From Dryococelus australis (taxonomy: Eukaryota; Arthropoda; Insecta; Phasmatodea; Phasmatidae), in assembly GCA_029891345.1 (NCBI GenBank), contig CM056995.1, positions 79,857,895 to 79,921,894 of the forward strand: DNA of 64,000 nucleotides, read 5' to 3'. Of the stretch, positions 13,101 to 25,727 are shown piece by piece. A model generated the notes under the pieces. That model was not told the origin of the DNA and did no database searches. It was given only the letters and a program-made list of their open reading frames with translations. A program made the position numbers and the translations under genes. The number at the start of each line of letters is the position of its first letter. The stretch's first letter is position 1.

Positions 13101-15765
13101 TAAAAACAAATAAATCTGTTCAATTGGTTTCTATATTAAGTGAAAAGAGACATTCAATTTTAACTTATGTGTGAAAATTCAAATTTAATATTCATTGTCA
13201 GTATGTAATACTAAAGAAAAGAAAATATTGTACATTGAAAATATAAATTTAATGTAGTTACATGCCTGGATCTATCAGATTAAGGTTAATAGTTCTCAAA
13301 ATTCAATTAAAATGTTTTGATGCAAATGTTCCCTCGCTAGCTTCAGAGTTTAACGTTAAAACAATATGAAAACTGCACAATTCACATAAAATTCTAAATA
13401 AATGATTCTGCACACAACTTGCGTTCCTTCAATACATAAAAACATAAACTTTATAATTTAAATGTCATACTGGAAAATGAAATTAATGAATTATTAAGAT
13501 CAAATAAAAAATAACTCAGTAAATTATTACAGATAAAAATAGTGAAAATTATTTTTTTTAAATATAGCAGCACTCTACTTGTTTCAAGCATTTCAGAAAT
13601 GTCAAATAACATTGGCCTGAAACTCCATTCCTGAAGGGCCTTCGATGCACTAATGGCCTACGCGCAAACTGCAAGAATCATTCAAATAAATAATATATAC
13701 ATATATTTACAAATTCAACTAATTAATACTTCTTACACTTCCAGGTGAGTAGGTAGTCACTTCATATAGTACTTGCAATAGGTCATGTTTCTTCCTATCT
13801 AGAAGGTTCCCTGCACCCCGAGTCTTATCGCACAAGGCTAGGGCAATGACAAGAACATTCTTGAAGCAATAACACCAGAAATTCAATCTGTCCAAGGATT
13901 GTAACAAATGCGTCCCTCTATAGGCTTATCGTGATGGCACACCTTTGTAATCTCTTCACACTCCTAGGGTTACTGCTTGCCCTGACACACTGATTCACTC
14001 TCTTGAGCTAGACCGGGAAAGGGAAGTGATGCAGAGCGGCAAATAAGTAACACTATAACGAGAATTATGTACTAAATTCAATGCAGCTTCTACTTATTGC
14101 AAATTTACCAGTTTAATAACATCAAATATTTCTGATTCACTTCCACTACTTTTATTTTCATACTTTTATTTCACTTTGTTTCAGTTTTTCTGCTGCTATC
14201 AAAGAATTTTTTCATGTTAGATTCGTTAATTGTTGTACTATTATTTAGAAGGGAAAGTGGCCTTGTATTCACTACATTTTTATAGAAGATTGTTCATCGG
14301 ACAAGATCTACTAAATACTGTACCCTAGATATAATTTTCCATCTATATAACCTAAAAATATTGTAACTCTCAATATGTAAATATCCACTTTCACCAAACT
14401 ATTCTCCATTTCAAATAATTTCAGTAAAATTTTACAGACATTGTAACCAACCTACACAGCATGTAAACAGTACTGTGTCACCTGATGGTGGTTGTGGATG
14501 TGTGTTATTATGTTGGCTATTTGAAAAGTACAATAGATGTTAATACCAGGATTTCAATGAATAGAGTAACAGAAAAACAATGTTGAAAAGTGAATGACAA
14601 TTATTTAACAATTACACTGTATGTTAAATCAAGAGTTGTAATGAACATATATAATTTTACTATTCTTCTGTGAGTAGAAGGTTGACAAATAATAAAGGTT
14701 GTGGTGTTGTGTGTTAGGTTATAGAGATGAAGTGATAAGGTGTTGCTCCAGTTCGTATGGTGTCCTTGGATCTTCACTAAGAGTAAGTGTTTTGATTGGA
14801 CAGATGAGAGGTCCCTTGCACTGGCCTAGTGGTTATTAAAATGTTTAAAGTAAATAAGGCAGTGGCTTTTCGTAATTTATGAGCAGACCTGGATCCCCTT
14901 TTAAGTGTTGTGTACTGATCCTAGCAAAGAGCCAGAGTAATAATGAGCAGTCTTTATCATGACACATATAGCATTTACACCCTCATCCTTAACTGGAAAC
15001 TATAAAATTTAATATAATTACAAGCGGTTTTTCCTTTAACCAAACATAATAAGATCTAATACAAAATATTTTCCAATAAAATCCAGAAATACTGCAAACC
15101 ATATTTTAAAATGTGATGATCATATTGTTGTTGGGGACTTTTGTGTAAACTTTGTAGGCATAACTTTGAGGTAATGTGTATTTTTTATATAATGTTGTAA
15201 ATTGAAAATGTTTAATATTGTGTATTTTTGTGTGTGGGTTCCAAGTTGGAGGTTTGTAGTACGACATAAATATCACCAGACAATTTTATGAAGAACATTT
15301 TTTACAATAATTTGTTATAACAATTGTACCACATAAGTTTAAAAGTTTCTGGAGATTAGTTAACAGTCTGATAATTTGTGTGCAAATAGTTTACAACCTC
15401 TAACATTTATTTACTTGACTCGGCAGAAACTTTAAAATTTTTTTTTTAACTTTTGAGAAAAAAAAATATTTGTCCAAAATATTTGGGGTGTAAAATAACA
15501 TACAGGTAATGTAACTTGTTCTGATTGATGTGTTTTCTGTGATGAAGTGCAATTGATATGTATTATTTTTGTAGCATTTCAGTAGATATCTTGAGTATCC
15601 ATCTGTAACATATAATGTTGAATATTTTTAATGCAAATAAGTTTGTCTACTGAGTAAAGGAGAACTGTTTTGGAACAACAGAGTTGCAGTAGTTTACAGA
15701 GCAGCTGCATACAAGGTAGATTTCAATTTGGGAAAGGTTTCTTCAAAACCTCACCCAAATCAAGG
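10186..15765. other. Unannotated 5.6 kb AT-rich stretch
   Basis: No frame longer than 75 codons and no recognised domain was found on either strand. A short plus-strand run near 10320-10400 translates to a hydrophobic Gly/Ala-rich peptide ending in a stop, but with no support beyond that. At 15650-15769 a 43-codon frame ends in a purine-rich tract directly before the LTR-like unit. The rest looks like intergenic or intronic DNA. Confidence 0.5.
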
Positions 15766-15769
15766 GGGG
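15650..15769 (+). other. Possible Gypsy 3' internal end with polypurine tract
   Basis: A short open frame ends with a stop beside AAATCAAGGGGGG, a plausible polypurine tract immediately upstream of the LTR-like unit that starts at 15773. In LTR retrotransposons the polypurine tract abuts the 3' LTR, so this could be the last surviving piece of an internal region. No pol motif can be read in the short peptide, so the call is by position only. Confidence 0.35.
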
Positions 15770-15772
15770 TAA

Positions 15773-16638
15773 TGTAATGTTGCAGGTTATTTATTTTTAA
15801 TAGCTTTATAATAATTTAAAATCTGGCTATTGGCTAAATTCCCTTTTTCTTTTGTGAGTGTAGTAATTTATTTTTTTTTGCTGCCACGTGGAATAGGAAA
15901 GTTTTATCAGTATTTGACAGTTTGTGGCCATGTTCGTGTGTTTATCGATAATGTGTGAGTTTTCCTGAAGGTGTAGTAAGATTATGTCAGCTTCGTAGAT
16001 AGAAGCATTTTACTCTGTCTGTAAGCACTTTTTGTTCTAAAAGTTTGGAAGCGGCGAAGTTGGATCTAGCCAATAGGAGAAGTTTGTGCCTAGTATTTCC
16101 ATATTTGGTGTGAGGAGTGGTGGTAGACACGCACCAAATGAGTGCTGAGTACCCCCTAGCATAATGACCAGACTGTGAAGAAGCAACATCGAGGCAGACC
16201 AATTGCGCCCTAATCAGCAAGCGGCCCGCGACCTAAACTTCTATTTGGTTTTCAACTTTAACTTCAAGCAATTTCAGCGTACAAACACTAATAAATTCTT
16301 TCTACTGGTGTGAGAGGTCAATAGGACATCAGGAGGGTAATATTTTTGCTTCCTGCCTTCGTAATAAATCTCGTGATGCAAGTTTCCGTAGTGAACTAAT
16401 TCATCCACTGCTGAGACGCTGTTCTGTTCATTTTATCTTGGTAAAATGACTTTGCTTCTACATTAATTGACGATTGTGAAACTGTGTTTGGGAAATTTAA
16501 ATAAAACTGAGTAGATATTCTGAGGTGGGAAATCAATTCTTTTATTTCAATATGGCGCCTTTGTTTCATGCTCTACCGATACAGTGAATCTGAGTTGTGA
16601 TGTCCAGCCGACACTTCTGTGAAGGCTGCCACATTACA
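15773..16638 (+). mobile_element. LTR-like unit, solo or 3' LTR
   Basis: The 866 bp unit begins TGTAATGTTGCAG and ends CTGCCACATTACA. These are matched inverted ends with the TG...CA termini usual for LTRs. A G-rich purine tract precedes it and an AATAAA lies inside at about 16501. No second copy was found in the window, so it is either a solo LTR or the 3' LTR of an element whose remainder has been lost. Confidence 0.5.
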
Positions 16639-16933
16639 GGCTATACTAATTCTTTAAAAATTTTTTATGTTTCACCTATTAAGGAAAACAATTTACAATG
16701 GTCACTTTAGTTACTGTTTTGATAAGTTTAATCTCGCTAATTTTGTCCTGATTGATTACTTACGTTTATAGCTAAAGGCTAGTGTACACCTATACCCACG
16801 CAAGATATATTGTGAACTGTTTGTCTACATACGCTATAAGAAACATAGTATTGCAGCACTAAGCTACATAATGGCACTGCAACACCTATTTGACCTTACT
16901 GATAAATTTTAGTCCAGATTTGTCTTGAAACTA

Positions 16934-18071
16934 CAGTAGATCCTCGTTTTCACGTACCTGTTTTCCACGAATTCCAGCAATGTGCATATCATTTTCTTTG
17001 TACCATCATAACCTATATTATGAATGCATTACTTACTTGCTTTTTGCGGATGTATTTCCCGCAATGTACATACCTAATCGCTGCGATACTTTATGCATTT
17101 CATCCTAAGAAGCTTCAGAAAAAAGTTGAAGTTACATGTATGACAATCGATTGTAGAAGTAGGAGCGTGCCGGTTCTGGGACATTAGGCAAATTACATGT
17201 GGATGAAGTGTATAAATCAATGGATTAATGGCTAATCCTATTAATTGGTTAATACTAACCAAATTAATTTGCATATTGCGTAATCGAATTAACTCTTAAT
17301 ACGTTTTTGGCAAATTTTCCAGAATTTTGGGATTTTTTTTTAATTTTTGTATTTTGGGGGTGGTATGTATAACTGAGGAGAGATGTTTACTCTCTGGCGT
17401 CTGGCAGCCGACTAAGCAGAGAGGTGTAGTGTATTGAGTATATAAGACATGAGGTTGGTTCAAGAGTGGAATAGTATCTTATTTAATTTGTTTGGAGAGC
17501 GTCAATGTGTATTGAGGTCGGGAGCAGAGTACACGTCCGTTCCGTTCTAATGTCTGTGAAGGAATGAGCACTAGCAACTAATTATATACAGGAGTAAAAA
17601 ATATTCAAACGAAGCAAATTAAATAAATACAAAACATTAAAAATGACGCTGCGCTATAGAAGAAGCACTTCACATGCCACAAATATGAAATAATACTAAC
17701 TAGTAAATGAAAATCACGTCACACGAGACAACTCAATTAAAATTAATTAAATCTATTGATCAACACATAACGAATGTACCACAAAACTATTTCCCTACTA
17801 AAGAACAAAACAAGTGTCAACTAAACCATTTTCATTAAATTAATCAAACAGACGAAACAAGAACCCAGGTATCTTAAAAAACATACAATTTACAATTGAC
17901 TGGATTTTGTTACTTCTTACTTAGTTAAGTACGTATTTAACCTAAATAGATCTTCTTTAATGTTAAGAGTTTTTTTCATCACTTCCCAGTTTTTACAGAT
18001 CCCGCTTGTTATATATTTCTGTTTTGGTCCCTTAAAATACGTTAAAAAAAAGGGGGGGAGGGGCTCTACTG
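16934..18071. mobile_element. Pogo/Tigger-like non-autonomous element
   Basis: The 1,138 bp interval is flanked by TA on both sides. The left end is CAGTAGATCCTCG and the complement of the right end is CAGTAGAGCCCCT, 11 of 13 matching. CAGT(A/G)GAACCTCG-type ends with TA duplication are the hallmark of the pogo/Tigger group. The subterminal text (TTTTCACGTACCTGTTTTCC on the left, and on the right TTCTGTTTTGGTCCCTTAAAA) also resembles Tigger ends. No transposase can be read inside. A shorter inverted repeat could arise by chance, so confidence is moderate. Confidence 0.5.
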
Positions 18072-18073
18072 TA

Positions 18074-18518
18074 TACAGACGTACAGAAACGTCAAATATA
18101 TATTAAAAAAACATTAAAGATACACCTAAATATCCATGCATACATGAAGCAAGAATAAAGGTTTCATAACCTCTATTAAAATACATGTTTTGAGTCGGGC
18201 AAATGGTTTGTGGATGTGCAAATAACAGGCTGCAAGACTGTATTCAAAGAACAAGTTGTTAATTTTTCTGCTTCATCTGCTTGAGCAGTTTAATGTACAT
18301 TTTGTGAATTCAGTGTAGAGGCAGGCAGTACTTACTTTATTAGACTTGCTGATTGTAATCTAGACGAAACAGCAGCAGCAACAAGTTTCTTCCCAGTTAT
18401 GTGGCTTCTTAAAGCACAATTCCCCATGTTACTAGGTGGTGATGCACTGCACACTGACCAATATACTGAATATGAATTTTTGTGTATGGTTTCAGCCATT
18501 AAGGAAATGGGTTATATA
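18074..18518. other. Unannotated stretch between two DNA elements
   Basis: No frame or repeat was recognised. The sequence is ordinary AT-rich DNA between the pogo/Tigger-like element and the Tc1 element. Confidence 0.5.
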
Positions 18519-18520
18519 TA

Positions 18521-19594
18521 CAGATATGGACATAAGTATTCATACAGCCACTAGGAAACAACCAAAGTATTTATTTGTAGAACCCACAATACAAACATAA
18601 ATACTTTTGATATATATATAAAGATAACTAATCACTTGAACGTATGGACACAGTAATGATACAATATTTACGTTCGTCATACACAAAACAAAATATTTCT
18701 TCTCTCAATAAGAGTTTAATGCCAGACAAATGTATTCATACACTCACATAACAACAATGGTCAATTCCATCCCTCAGTACTTGGTGTGCCTACCTTGTCT
18801 GCCTACCTTCCCTTAGTCTCTTGCTCATACTGTGCACCAGATTTCCAGTTGTCTCTGCTCTGATACTATTCCGTTCCTTCAGAAGCAATCCTTTAGCTGT
18901 GATTTACTAGAGCTGTGGCGCTTTCGTACTATTATTTCCAGTTCACTCCAGAGGTGCTCAATAGGACTCAGATCAGGGGACTGTGGTGGGGTTTGTAGAG
19001 TATATTATAAAGCTGGCATATTATAAAGCACCCATAGTTAGACAATCTTGGCTGTATGCTTGGGATCGTTGTCATGCTGGAAGTAGTGTTTATTAGCAAC
19101 TTTGTTTTTTCTTAATTGCCTAGTTATACTCTGCACAGTCGAACAACTTCTCCCTACAATGTTTGAAATTTCTGAATACAATTTCCCTTTACGAGTTAAT
19201 GAGACGATCAGCCACCTCATTTCCACTGTAGTTTCCTTTCCTTTGCAACCCATTTGAACCACTTGTATCCCACCAGCCACTCAATACAGCGTGTTCAACA
19301 TGCAGTCAATACCGGAGCGAGACTGGGTGTAGTATACAACTAGTATGTCCGTTGTTTCCTTATCCACAGCCTAGTGTACAAATACTTTTTTCCGGAAGAA
19401 TTGGACGTTATAACGTAAACATTTCTTGTTTTCACACACACATATGGTCTTGCACGTGTGGCTGATCTTTGGTACTACAGGATATCTCAAACATTTTACC
19501 CAAGGGGAATAGAGTATGCACACAAAATATTATTTGAATTATACGTAGCTTACTGTAACATGTTTTACTGTACAAATACTTACGTCCACGTCTG
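18521..19594 (-). mobile_element. Tc1-like transposon with double repeats in each end
   Basis: The 1,074 bp element is flanked by TA (18519-18520 and 19595-19596). The left end CAGATATGGACATAAGTATT and the complement of the right end CAGACGTGGACGTAAGTATT match at 17 of 20 positions. A second related inverted pair lies further in, near 18725-18745 (ATGTATTCATACACT) and 19374-19390 (GTGTACAAATACTTT). This is the IR/DR layout of two transposase sites per end seen in Sleeping Beauty-type elements. The minus strand carries a broken transposase, annotated separately. Confidence 0.85.
18782..19280 (-). pseudogene. Internally deleted Tc1 transposase
   Basis: The transposase cuts and joins element DNA at TA sites. 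The minus frame begins MGCKGKETTVEMRW and continues through a paired-like helix-turn-helix ending GRSCSTVQSITRQ, about 50 residues. It then jumps straight to FQHDNDPKHTAK, the second catalytic Asp block. After a frame change SPDLSPIEHLW follows, carrying the final catalytic Glu, and then the QLKDCF-type tail. The first catalytic Asp and over 100 residues around it are missing compared with the usual length of about 340 residues. Stops occur in the tail. The protein cannot be active; the element's ends could still be substrates for a related enzyme. Confidence 0.85.
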
Positions 19595-19596
19595 TA

Positions 19597-22243
19597 CATT
19601 ATCTTTCCATGAATTTAGTTTTTCTGAATGAAGCCATACTGTCTGAAAATTAAAATGATATGCTTGATAAAAACTGACAAAACTAAACTAATCTACTGCC
19701 TATATAAAACAATGCAGTACATAAGTGAACTGCATATTACATTTATTCTGAATAATACACTACAGACTAGACAGAATCTTTATCTAGACATGCCACTGTA
19801 ACATTTAAATGGTTCATAAACAAAAACATGTCAAATTTAGATTAAACTAAATTTTCATGCAATTTTCTTTATATTAACACGTAAGTGTATAACACAAAGC
19901 ATAAAAGATAAAAGCTTTTTCATGCCTGTAAACTTCCATATTTATAGGATGTTGTAATGTACTGATGTCATAAATCATTCCATTTTGAAATGTAAGTATC
20001 TCATGGAAAGGAAATTTTCATTGCTTGAACTGAGCAGTCTTATTTTCAGGATACAAGACCCTGTAAATTAATTGTGAAAAGTTTCCAGTGACAGTTCTAA
20101 CATTTTGATTCCAGAACAGTGGTAGGTAGCAAAGGGCTTTGTCCAGCTCAAAAAGTTTAAAGGTGCTGATGAATGGTTGGGACTAGTGGACTAGTCAGCT
20201 AAGGATATTGAAACAGGGCAGTGTCCCATCTTCTCAGAGTCCATCTGGCGCACCATGCTTTACAGTGCGCCCAAAACAACAGCACCACCACTAGTGTACA
20301 ACAGTGTTATGTCAGTGCTGAGAAGTACAGGATTGTGTGAGAGGGCAAATTACTCTTGGGACAGTGCACTACACCCTAAAATAAAGTTTCAGGGCTAGTG
20401 CAACGTGTGCATTATCAATGGGCCGTGCAATAGTGGCGGTTATGGTAATTCTCATTCTGCCCTGCACCCTTCCTGACAGTTTGGAGATGACCGGCAAAGC
20501 AAGCGGGTAAGAGAAATTAAACTGACAGTGTGATCATGCACAAATGAGACAAACTTAATGTACAATTTTTCTGGCAAAATAACATAGCAGACATAAAAAG
20601 TAAAAATTGTGCCCAAGATAGATGCAAATCATGTCCTACATAATTTGAAGTAATTTTAATGACTTTTGTATATTCCTGTTAATTTGTACGAGTGTAAAAG
20701 GGCAATGAATGTATACTAATTTTTAACGTGTTTTTCAAGTAAGTATATGTAGGTTTAAAAAGTTTGGGAAGTTTCCAACAATTTCCAAACGTGCTACCGG
20801 GTAAGTTCACCCCATCATGCACCAAGAACCTTTAGTCCGAGACTTGACATGAGACGTAGGCACAATGTACCATCGTTCAAGGCACCTTCATACTTTGTAC
20901 TGATCATGTAGCTTGCAATGACAAATTTCTTTTTGGAAGTTTTTCATGTGTGCCCAGAGTCTGCCACTTTACTTCCCTGTGGTTTGCAATGCCTGGGGAA
21001 GCTGAACTATCCACGTAGGTAACTTATTGTATACCCACATGCCCACACTTTGTTCCATGTAGCCTACTGGGAGACTTAGGTCCTGGATACAGTTCATTTG
21101 TGATCTGTCACTTGTTTGCATTTTACCAGCATAACAGTACAATGAAAAAATATGTGTATTTGCATACTCCATATTTTATTCAGTGTACTTACCTCACCTG
21201 TGTTTAAAAGAACGGGTCCCTAGTAACCAACCAATACCACAGTGTCATGTATGCTGACTTTTAAAGTGCTGCTTCACCCTCATCGGCATGCTGCATTGGT
21301 GTAGAGAAGCAAAAATACCTCCTGTTTTAAGAGTGTCGCCACGAAGGGGCAACAATTATGTTTGGCCACACAGCCCAGCAATCCGGAGTTTCATCTCGTG
21401 CCATAACTTCAAATTGGTGGCTGACACCTAATCTGGTAATCCAATTTCAATTCGAGGACCCAAAATTTTCCCTCAAATATCTCCATTCCTGACATATCAT
21501 GTGTGTCCCAACCATGCAGTCGTAGAAAGCATCAATGGGTTGTGTCAGACAGCCACCAACTCAGCTCAGTAATTTTCCGTTTGTTTCTATTATTATTCTC
21601 GAGCTGTTTAAAAACTCTGTCAGAAAGTAAAATATGTCTACCACTTGTTCTAGTCAGAATGTTATAAGAATTAATTATGTATGCCAAATAAATTAAAGTG
21701 ATTACCTAGAAAACGGTTGGACTCCGACTTGTCCTCTTTACTTACGTGTTATTTAACAGGTATCCTGTAAAATACAGATGCTTTAATATTTTACAACATT
21801 GTTCAATATATAGGTAAAATATTTATTCATTTAAAGATGAATTAGTATTGAATGCTGTGCTTATATTCTCGATGGTGCCCAGATATATGTCCAATTGTCA
21901 TTTTATAAGTATTTCTTGCAATGTTAAATGAGCCCGCAGTCTGACTGATTCCTGTATATTGTTCGGGATGTCAGATGGCTCGTTAATTACATGACGCACG
22001 CCGCGATACGAGGGAGTGTGGGCGGACAAAACAGTGCTGACGGCGGAGGAAGGCGGTAGGGTGTGGCCTGTTGGATATTAGCAGTGCGGGCGGACAAAAC
22101 AAGGAATTTTTACTGAACTTCGGAGCGAGTACATTGTGTGCTCGAGATGAGCGCTTTGCGGAGGCGACCAACATACCATTGAGTGAGATTTTAGCAGGCT
22201 TCACCTGAATTGAAAGAACTCTTAAGTTTCAGATGGAAAGAAG
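19597..22243. other. Unannotated stretch with a GC-rich end
   Basis: Near 20155 a plus-strand KKFKGADEWL string resembles pogo/Tigger transposases, but a stop follows within 13 residues and no other motif supports it. From 21990 to 22180 the DNA turns CpG-rich and contains the 13-base GGGCGGACAAAAC twice, near 22021 and 22089. A promoter or an old repeat would both fit. Nothing else was recognised. Confidence 0.45.
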
Positions 22244-22245
22244 TA

Positions 22246-23705
22246 CAGCGGAACCTCGCAAGTGCGAGAATGGGCCTTAACAAGGCCTTCATAGTTACGA
22301 GCGTTTTGTAATGCACCATCAGTTTGTATATGCTAATTATAGAAAAATGTTTGGCATTTACGAGTGGTATTTTCATGTGCACATTCGTAGATACAAGTGA
22401 TTTGCCATAGAAAAATTAAAAATTACAGTAAATATACTACATGTAGATGCGTGTAATAACTGCCGTAGTTACTGTACCATGATGACACATTCATTTAGCG
22501 TGCGGTCGGTTGCATTGTATCGAAACAGATGATGTGGCAACTGTGGAATGACCACTGCGTCTGGCAACCCTGTCATGAGTTTGCTTCTCTCTCTCTCCTG
22601 CCAACTGTCCACGTATGTTCAACCAATCATCTGCTCGCACTCATATTGATCCAGTGTCGTTTTTCTAACTAAATGCCAGTGTCCCAATACTACAATGGCC
22701 ATCTTGTGAAACCTGAACAGCACACTGCAAGCTGATCCAATACTCTGGCTGTTCACTTTACCTGCTGGAGCCAGCGCAAATAATACGTATTTTTTCAATC
22801 GCAAAATCTGTAGAAAGCTAACAAATGCTGTAGTCTTAAGGGCGTTTGGTATCTATATTACTATTAATTATTCAACGGACATTTTTCATAGTTACGCACG
22901 TATGAATTAAAACATTTGGAAAAGGTTTAGAACAATGGGGAAAAAGTGGTGTAGGCGGACGTGCCGCTGGCTTTCATTCATTGGCTCGTGCCGTTGTCTA
23001 TATTGGCAGTTGTTTTAGTAAAAAACTAGGGTTAGGAAGAACGTGCATAATTAATTTTTATATACCTATAATCAATTCTTATTGATATTTGCTTACAAAA
23101 TTTTGCTACACTGTTGCTGATTTTGTGATTGATTGTCAAACTTCATTGTACTGTATATGCAAGTTGTTTCCACCCTGCAGATAAGAAGTTTTAAGCATCC
23201 AATCGTTTGAAAAAGTCTTAGAGTTCTAATGTACGTCATCATTTTCATATACTAAAACGGGTCATGCAACCATTTAGTTAACTAAAACTGTGAATTGGAA
23301 CATGGCCATAAACAGTGCACGAATATATGTAAAAATATCACAAGAAATCGGAGGATGGCTGCGCTGTTTACTCGTTCATTGCAGCCAGCCATTTTTTTTG
23401 CAGTGTTTTGTGGTGAGGTGTGAAAATTGTGGCATCCAGAGCTCACAAATAACTCGCAAAGCAATTACATATCACATTCCTCGTAATGAACACAGACCTG
23501 TCATCCTACTTGTGTAGTGTGCTTCTTAATATCAGAAATATCAACCAAGGTACATCGTAATACAACTCCCGCTCTTCTAGTAATTCATGATGATGTTAGT
23601 TTCATCAAATTTTATTTGAATGCAAACAGTTGTTTACTATGAGTACTCATAGGTACGAGGATTTTTTCTACTGTTATCAAGCCTCGTAATTACGAGGTTC
23701 CGCTG
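22246..23705. mobile_element. Pogo/Tigger-like element with well-matched ends
   Basis: The 1,460 bp element is flanked by TA (22244-22245 and 23706-23707). Its left end CAGCGGAACCTCGCAAGTGC and the complement of the right end CAGCGGAACCTCGTAATTAC match at 16 of 20 positions, with the first 13 identical. The CAG(C/T)GGAACCTCG start is typical of pogo/Tigger elements. No DDE transposase can be read. A short plus-strand frame near 23404-23499 has a THAP-like zinc-finger start, described separately. Confidence 0.8.
23404..23517 (+). pseudogene. Possible THAP-like zinc-finger fragment
   Basis: Within the pogo/Tigger-like element, the plus strand reads CFVVRCENCG, then about 12 residues later ITYHIPRNE. 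THAP domains begin C-x(2-4)-C and carry an I(S/T)FHxFP motif about 20 residues on, so both parts are in the right order and spacing. The second Cys and His of the C2CH set and the AVPTIF tail are not found, and the frame stops at 23517. THAP domains occur in P-element transposases and in host genes, so this could be captured exon sequence. It may also be chance. Confidence 0.25.
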
Positions 23706-23849
23706 TAAATCGTGGTAGATTAACAACCCTAGTAGTGCTCCTTAATGTTAAGGAAGAAGATAGAAGACTGCTGTTCTTCCTTCTGATATGTAGATTTTCA
23801 GGAAAAGGTATGAACGAGTATGTAAATGAGAATGTAGACGACACATGTA

Positions 23850-25725
23850 GTCCATTCCCGATTGGAAATGAAAATCAACCTTCGAAAAAACACTCTAGGC
23901 ATAACATGTCACCTGTTTTTTCAATAACCTGTATTCCACAAATATATAACACTGTGGTTAACTTTAGAGTACTGTATTATTGAACAAATGAAACTTTACC
24001 TTAATATCTTCTATAACTTGTAATATTTATCTCTTTTTAAATATGAATTAACAACAGCAAGAGCAGCAATCTGTTGGCAATGGGCGGTAAGAAATAGTTC
24101 ACAGTTAAAATATTTTAACCTGGTTTTTTAGTATAGTAATTATAAATTAAACTGTGCCTATTTAAATATTTTGCAAGCCCCGAAGGCAACATATCTCATT
24201 TTTACAATTTAACATAACAGCAGAAAATATCATGAGTAGGCCATAATGGTACACGTTTTATTGAGCGAGAGCAACTTTGATAAAACTGTCTGCTGAGCGA
24301 AGTTTGGCACTCTCTCTCTTGTATTTGTCTCTTTCATACTCAGGAAGTTTCATTTTGCTAGTACGCAGCAAAATTGTACCAGTTTTCAATTGTACCATAT
24401 TTCATACTTATTACAGCAAAATAATGATTTTTTAATTTGTAATTTACAACTGAAAAGAGATTTTAATGGTTGAATACTTATTTTAATATATTTAGATACG
24501 ATGGCAGGGCAGGAAAAAAGTGAAGTTGGCAGACGTGGCGAGCCATTACATGGCGTGTTGCTTTCTACCAAATGAAGCGTAAATTATACTTACTCTGAAA
24601 AATATTTCAAATTACATCACGTTTGTAGACGTGTTTTTTAAACCTACCTAAGCAAGTTACAAGATTGTGATAAATCTGTTTTTCCGCGGCAGTAAAAAAT
24701 ATACTGATACTGTGTGTTTCGTTAACCGCTGTGTGTGAAATAGAATGGCGTGACTGGATCTGTGGGTGTGCGGATTTCAAATATTTGATATGAACTATTT
24801 ATACGTTGTAAATGCGAACTGTTTTTATGGCGAAGTTATTCATTTACATCCACGTCTGTTTATTTATCACAACGTTGTACCTTTGCCCTGGTGGGTGTTT
24901 GAAACACAGTCATGTCACGTGATTTACTACAAATCCCAACAAAATAACCAAGCCCAGCCCCAATAAATTTCAATAAACCTAATACACAGTAAGTAGCAAC
25001 ACATACATACAAATATGAGCTGAATAAAGTTACTGTATGCTTATTTGTGTGAATGAATGTTCACTGCTATATTTTAAGTTTCTATAACAAAAAATGAGCA
25101 ACACGAGTTGCGTGCTTGATTTTAATGTCGCGTTTTCGTTGGATTGGCTATTCCATCGTTATTCGAACTGAGACTGTCCATTTAAAGAAATAACCCAACA
25201 CATATCAATAACAAAAAGTTAAATAATACAGTTCATTACCCCGCAGTTGTAACAGTGTTGAACACACTCGCAGCAAAGTATTAACGTGCAATACGTGTAA
25301 TGTGCTATGTCGTGGAAAACAAATATGTTAATGTAACGTAACCATAAGAACTATCATTTATTCAGGCATTTTTAAAACATAAAGGTGACCTAAATAATGT
25401 TATAGGTCTAAACTGTAAATATTCATACAAAATGGTTTTTGAAATAGACCTAAGAGAGAATTCTTTGAAAAGCTGTAAACAGTAAACAACACATTTGACA
25501 GGTATGAAAGTAGAAGTCACATGTCAATGTTTATTTTTAGGTGTAGCAAAAGTATACGAACACACGTACACACACAATGGCATGTAAACATTGATTTTGA
25601 CAGATGCTACATGGCAGTCACATGGCAATGTTTGTTTACATTTGGCGGAAGGATACGAAATGGGCCTGCCAATAGATAGATATTTAGCACAGCTCCAAGA
25701 AAGTTGCTTCCAATGGGGAATGGAC
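23850..25725 (+). mobile_element. Full-length non-autonomous DNA element, copy 2
   Basis: This 1,876 bp copy is collinear with 8297-10183 along its whole length and ends at the same bases. The left end is GTCCATTCCCGATTGGAAA, the complement of the right end GTCCATTCCCCATTGGAAGC, and TA lies on each side (23848-23849 and 25726-25727). It differs from copy 1 by many substitutions and small indels. No transposase frame is present. Confidence 0.88.
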
Positions 25726-25727
25726 TA

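Noticed and set aside
20145-20230. Pogo/Tigger transposase-like FKGADEWL string
   Set aside because: One short match followed by a stop within a few residues, with no other transposase motif in any frame nearby.
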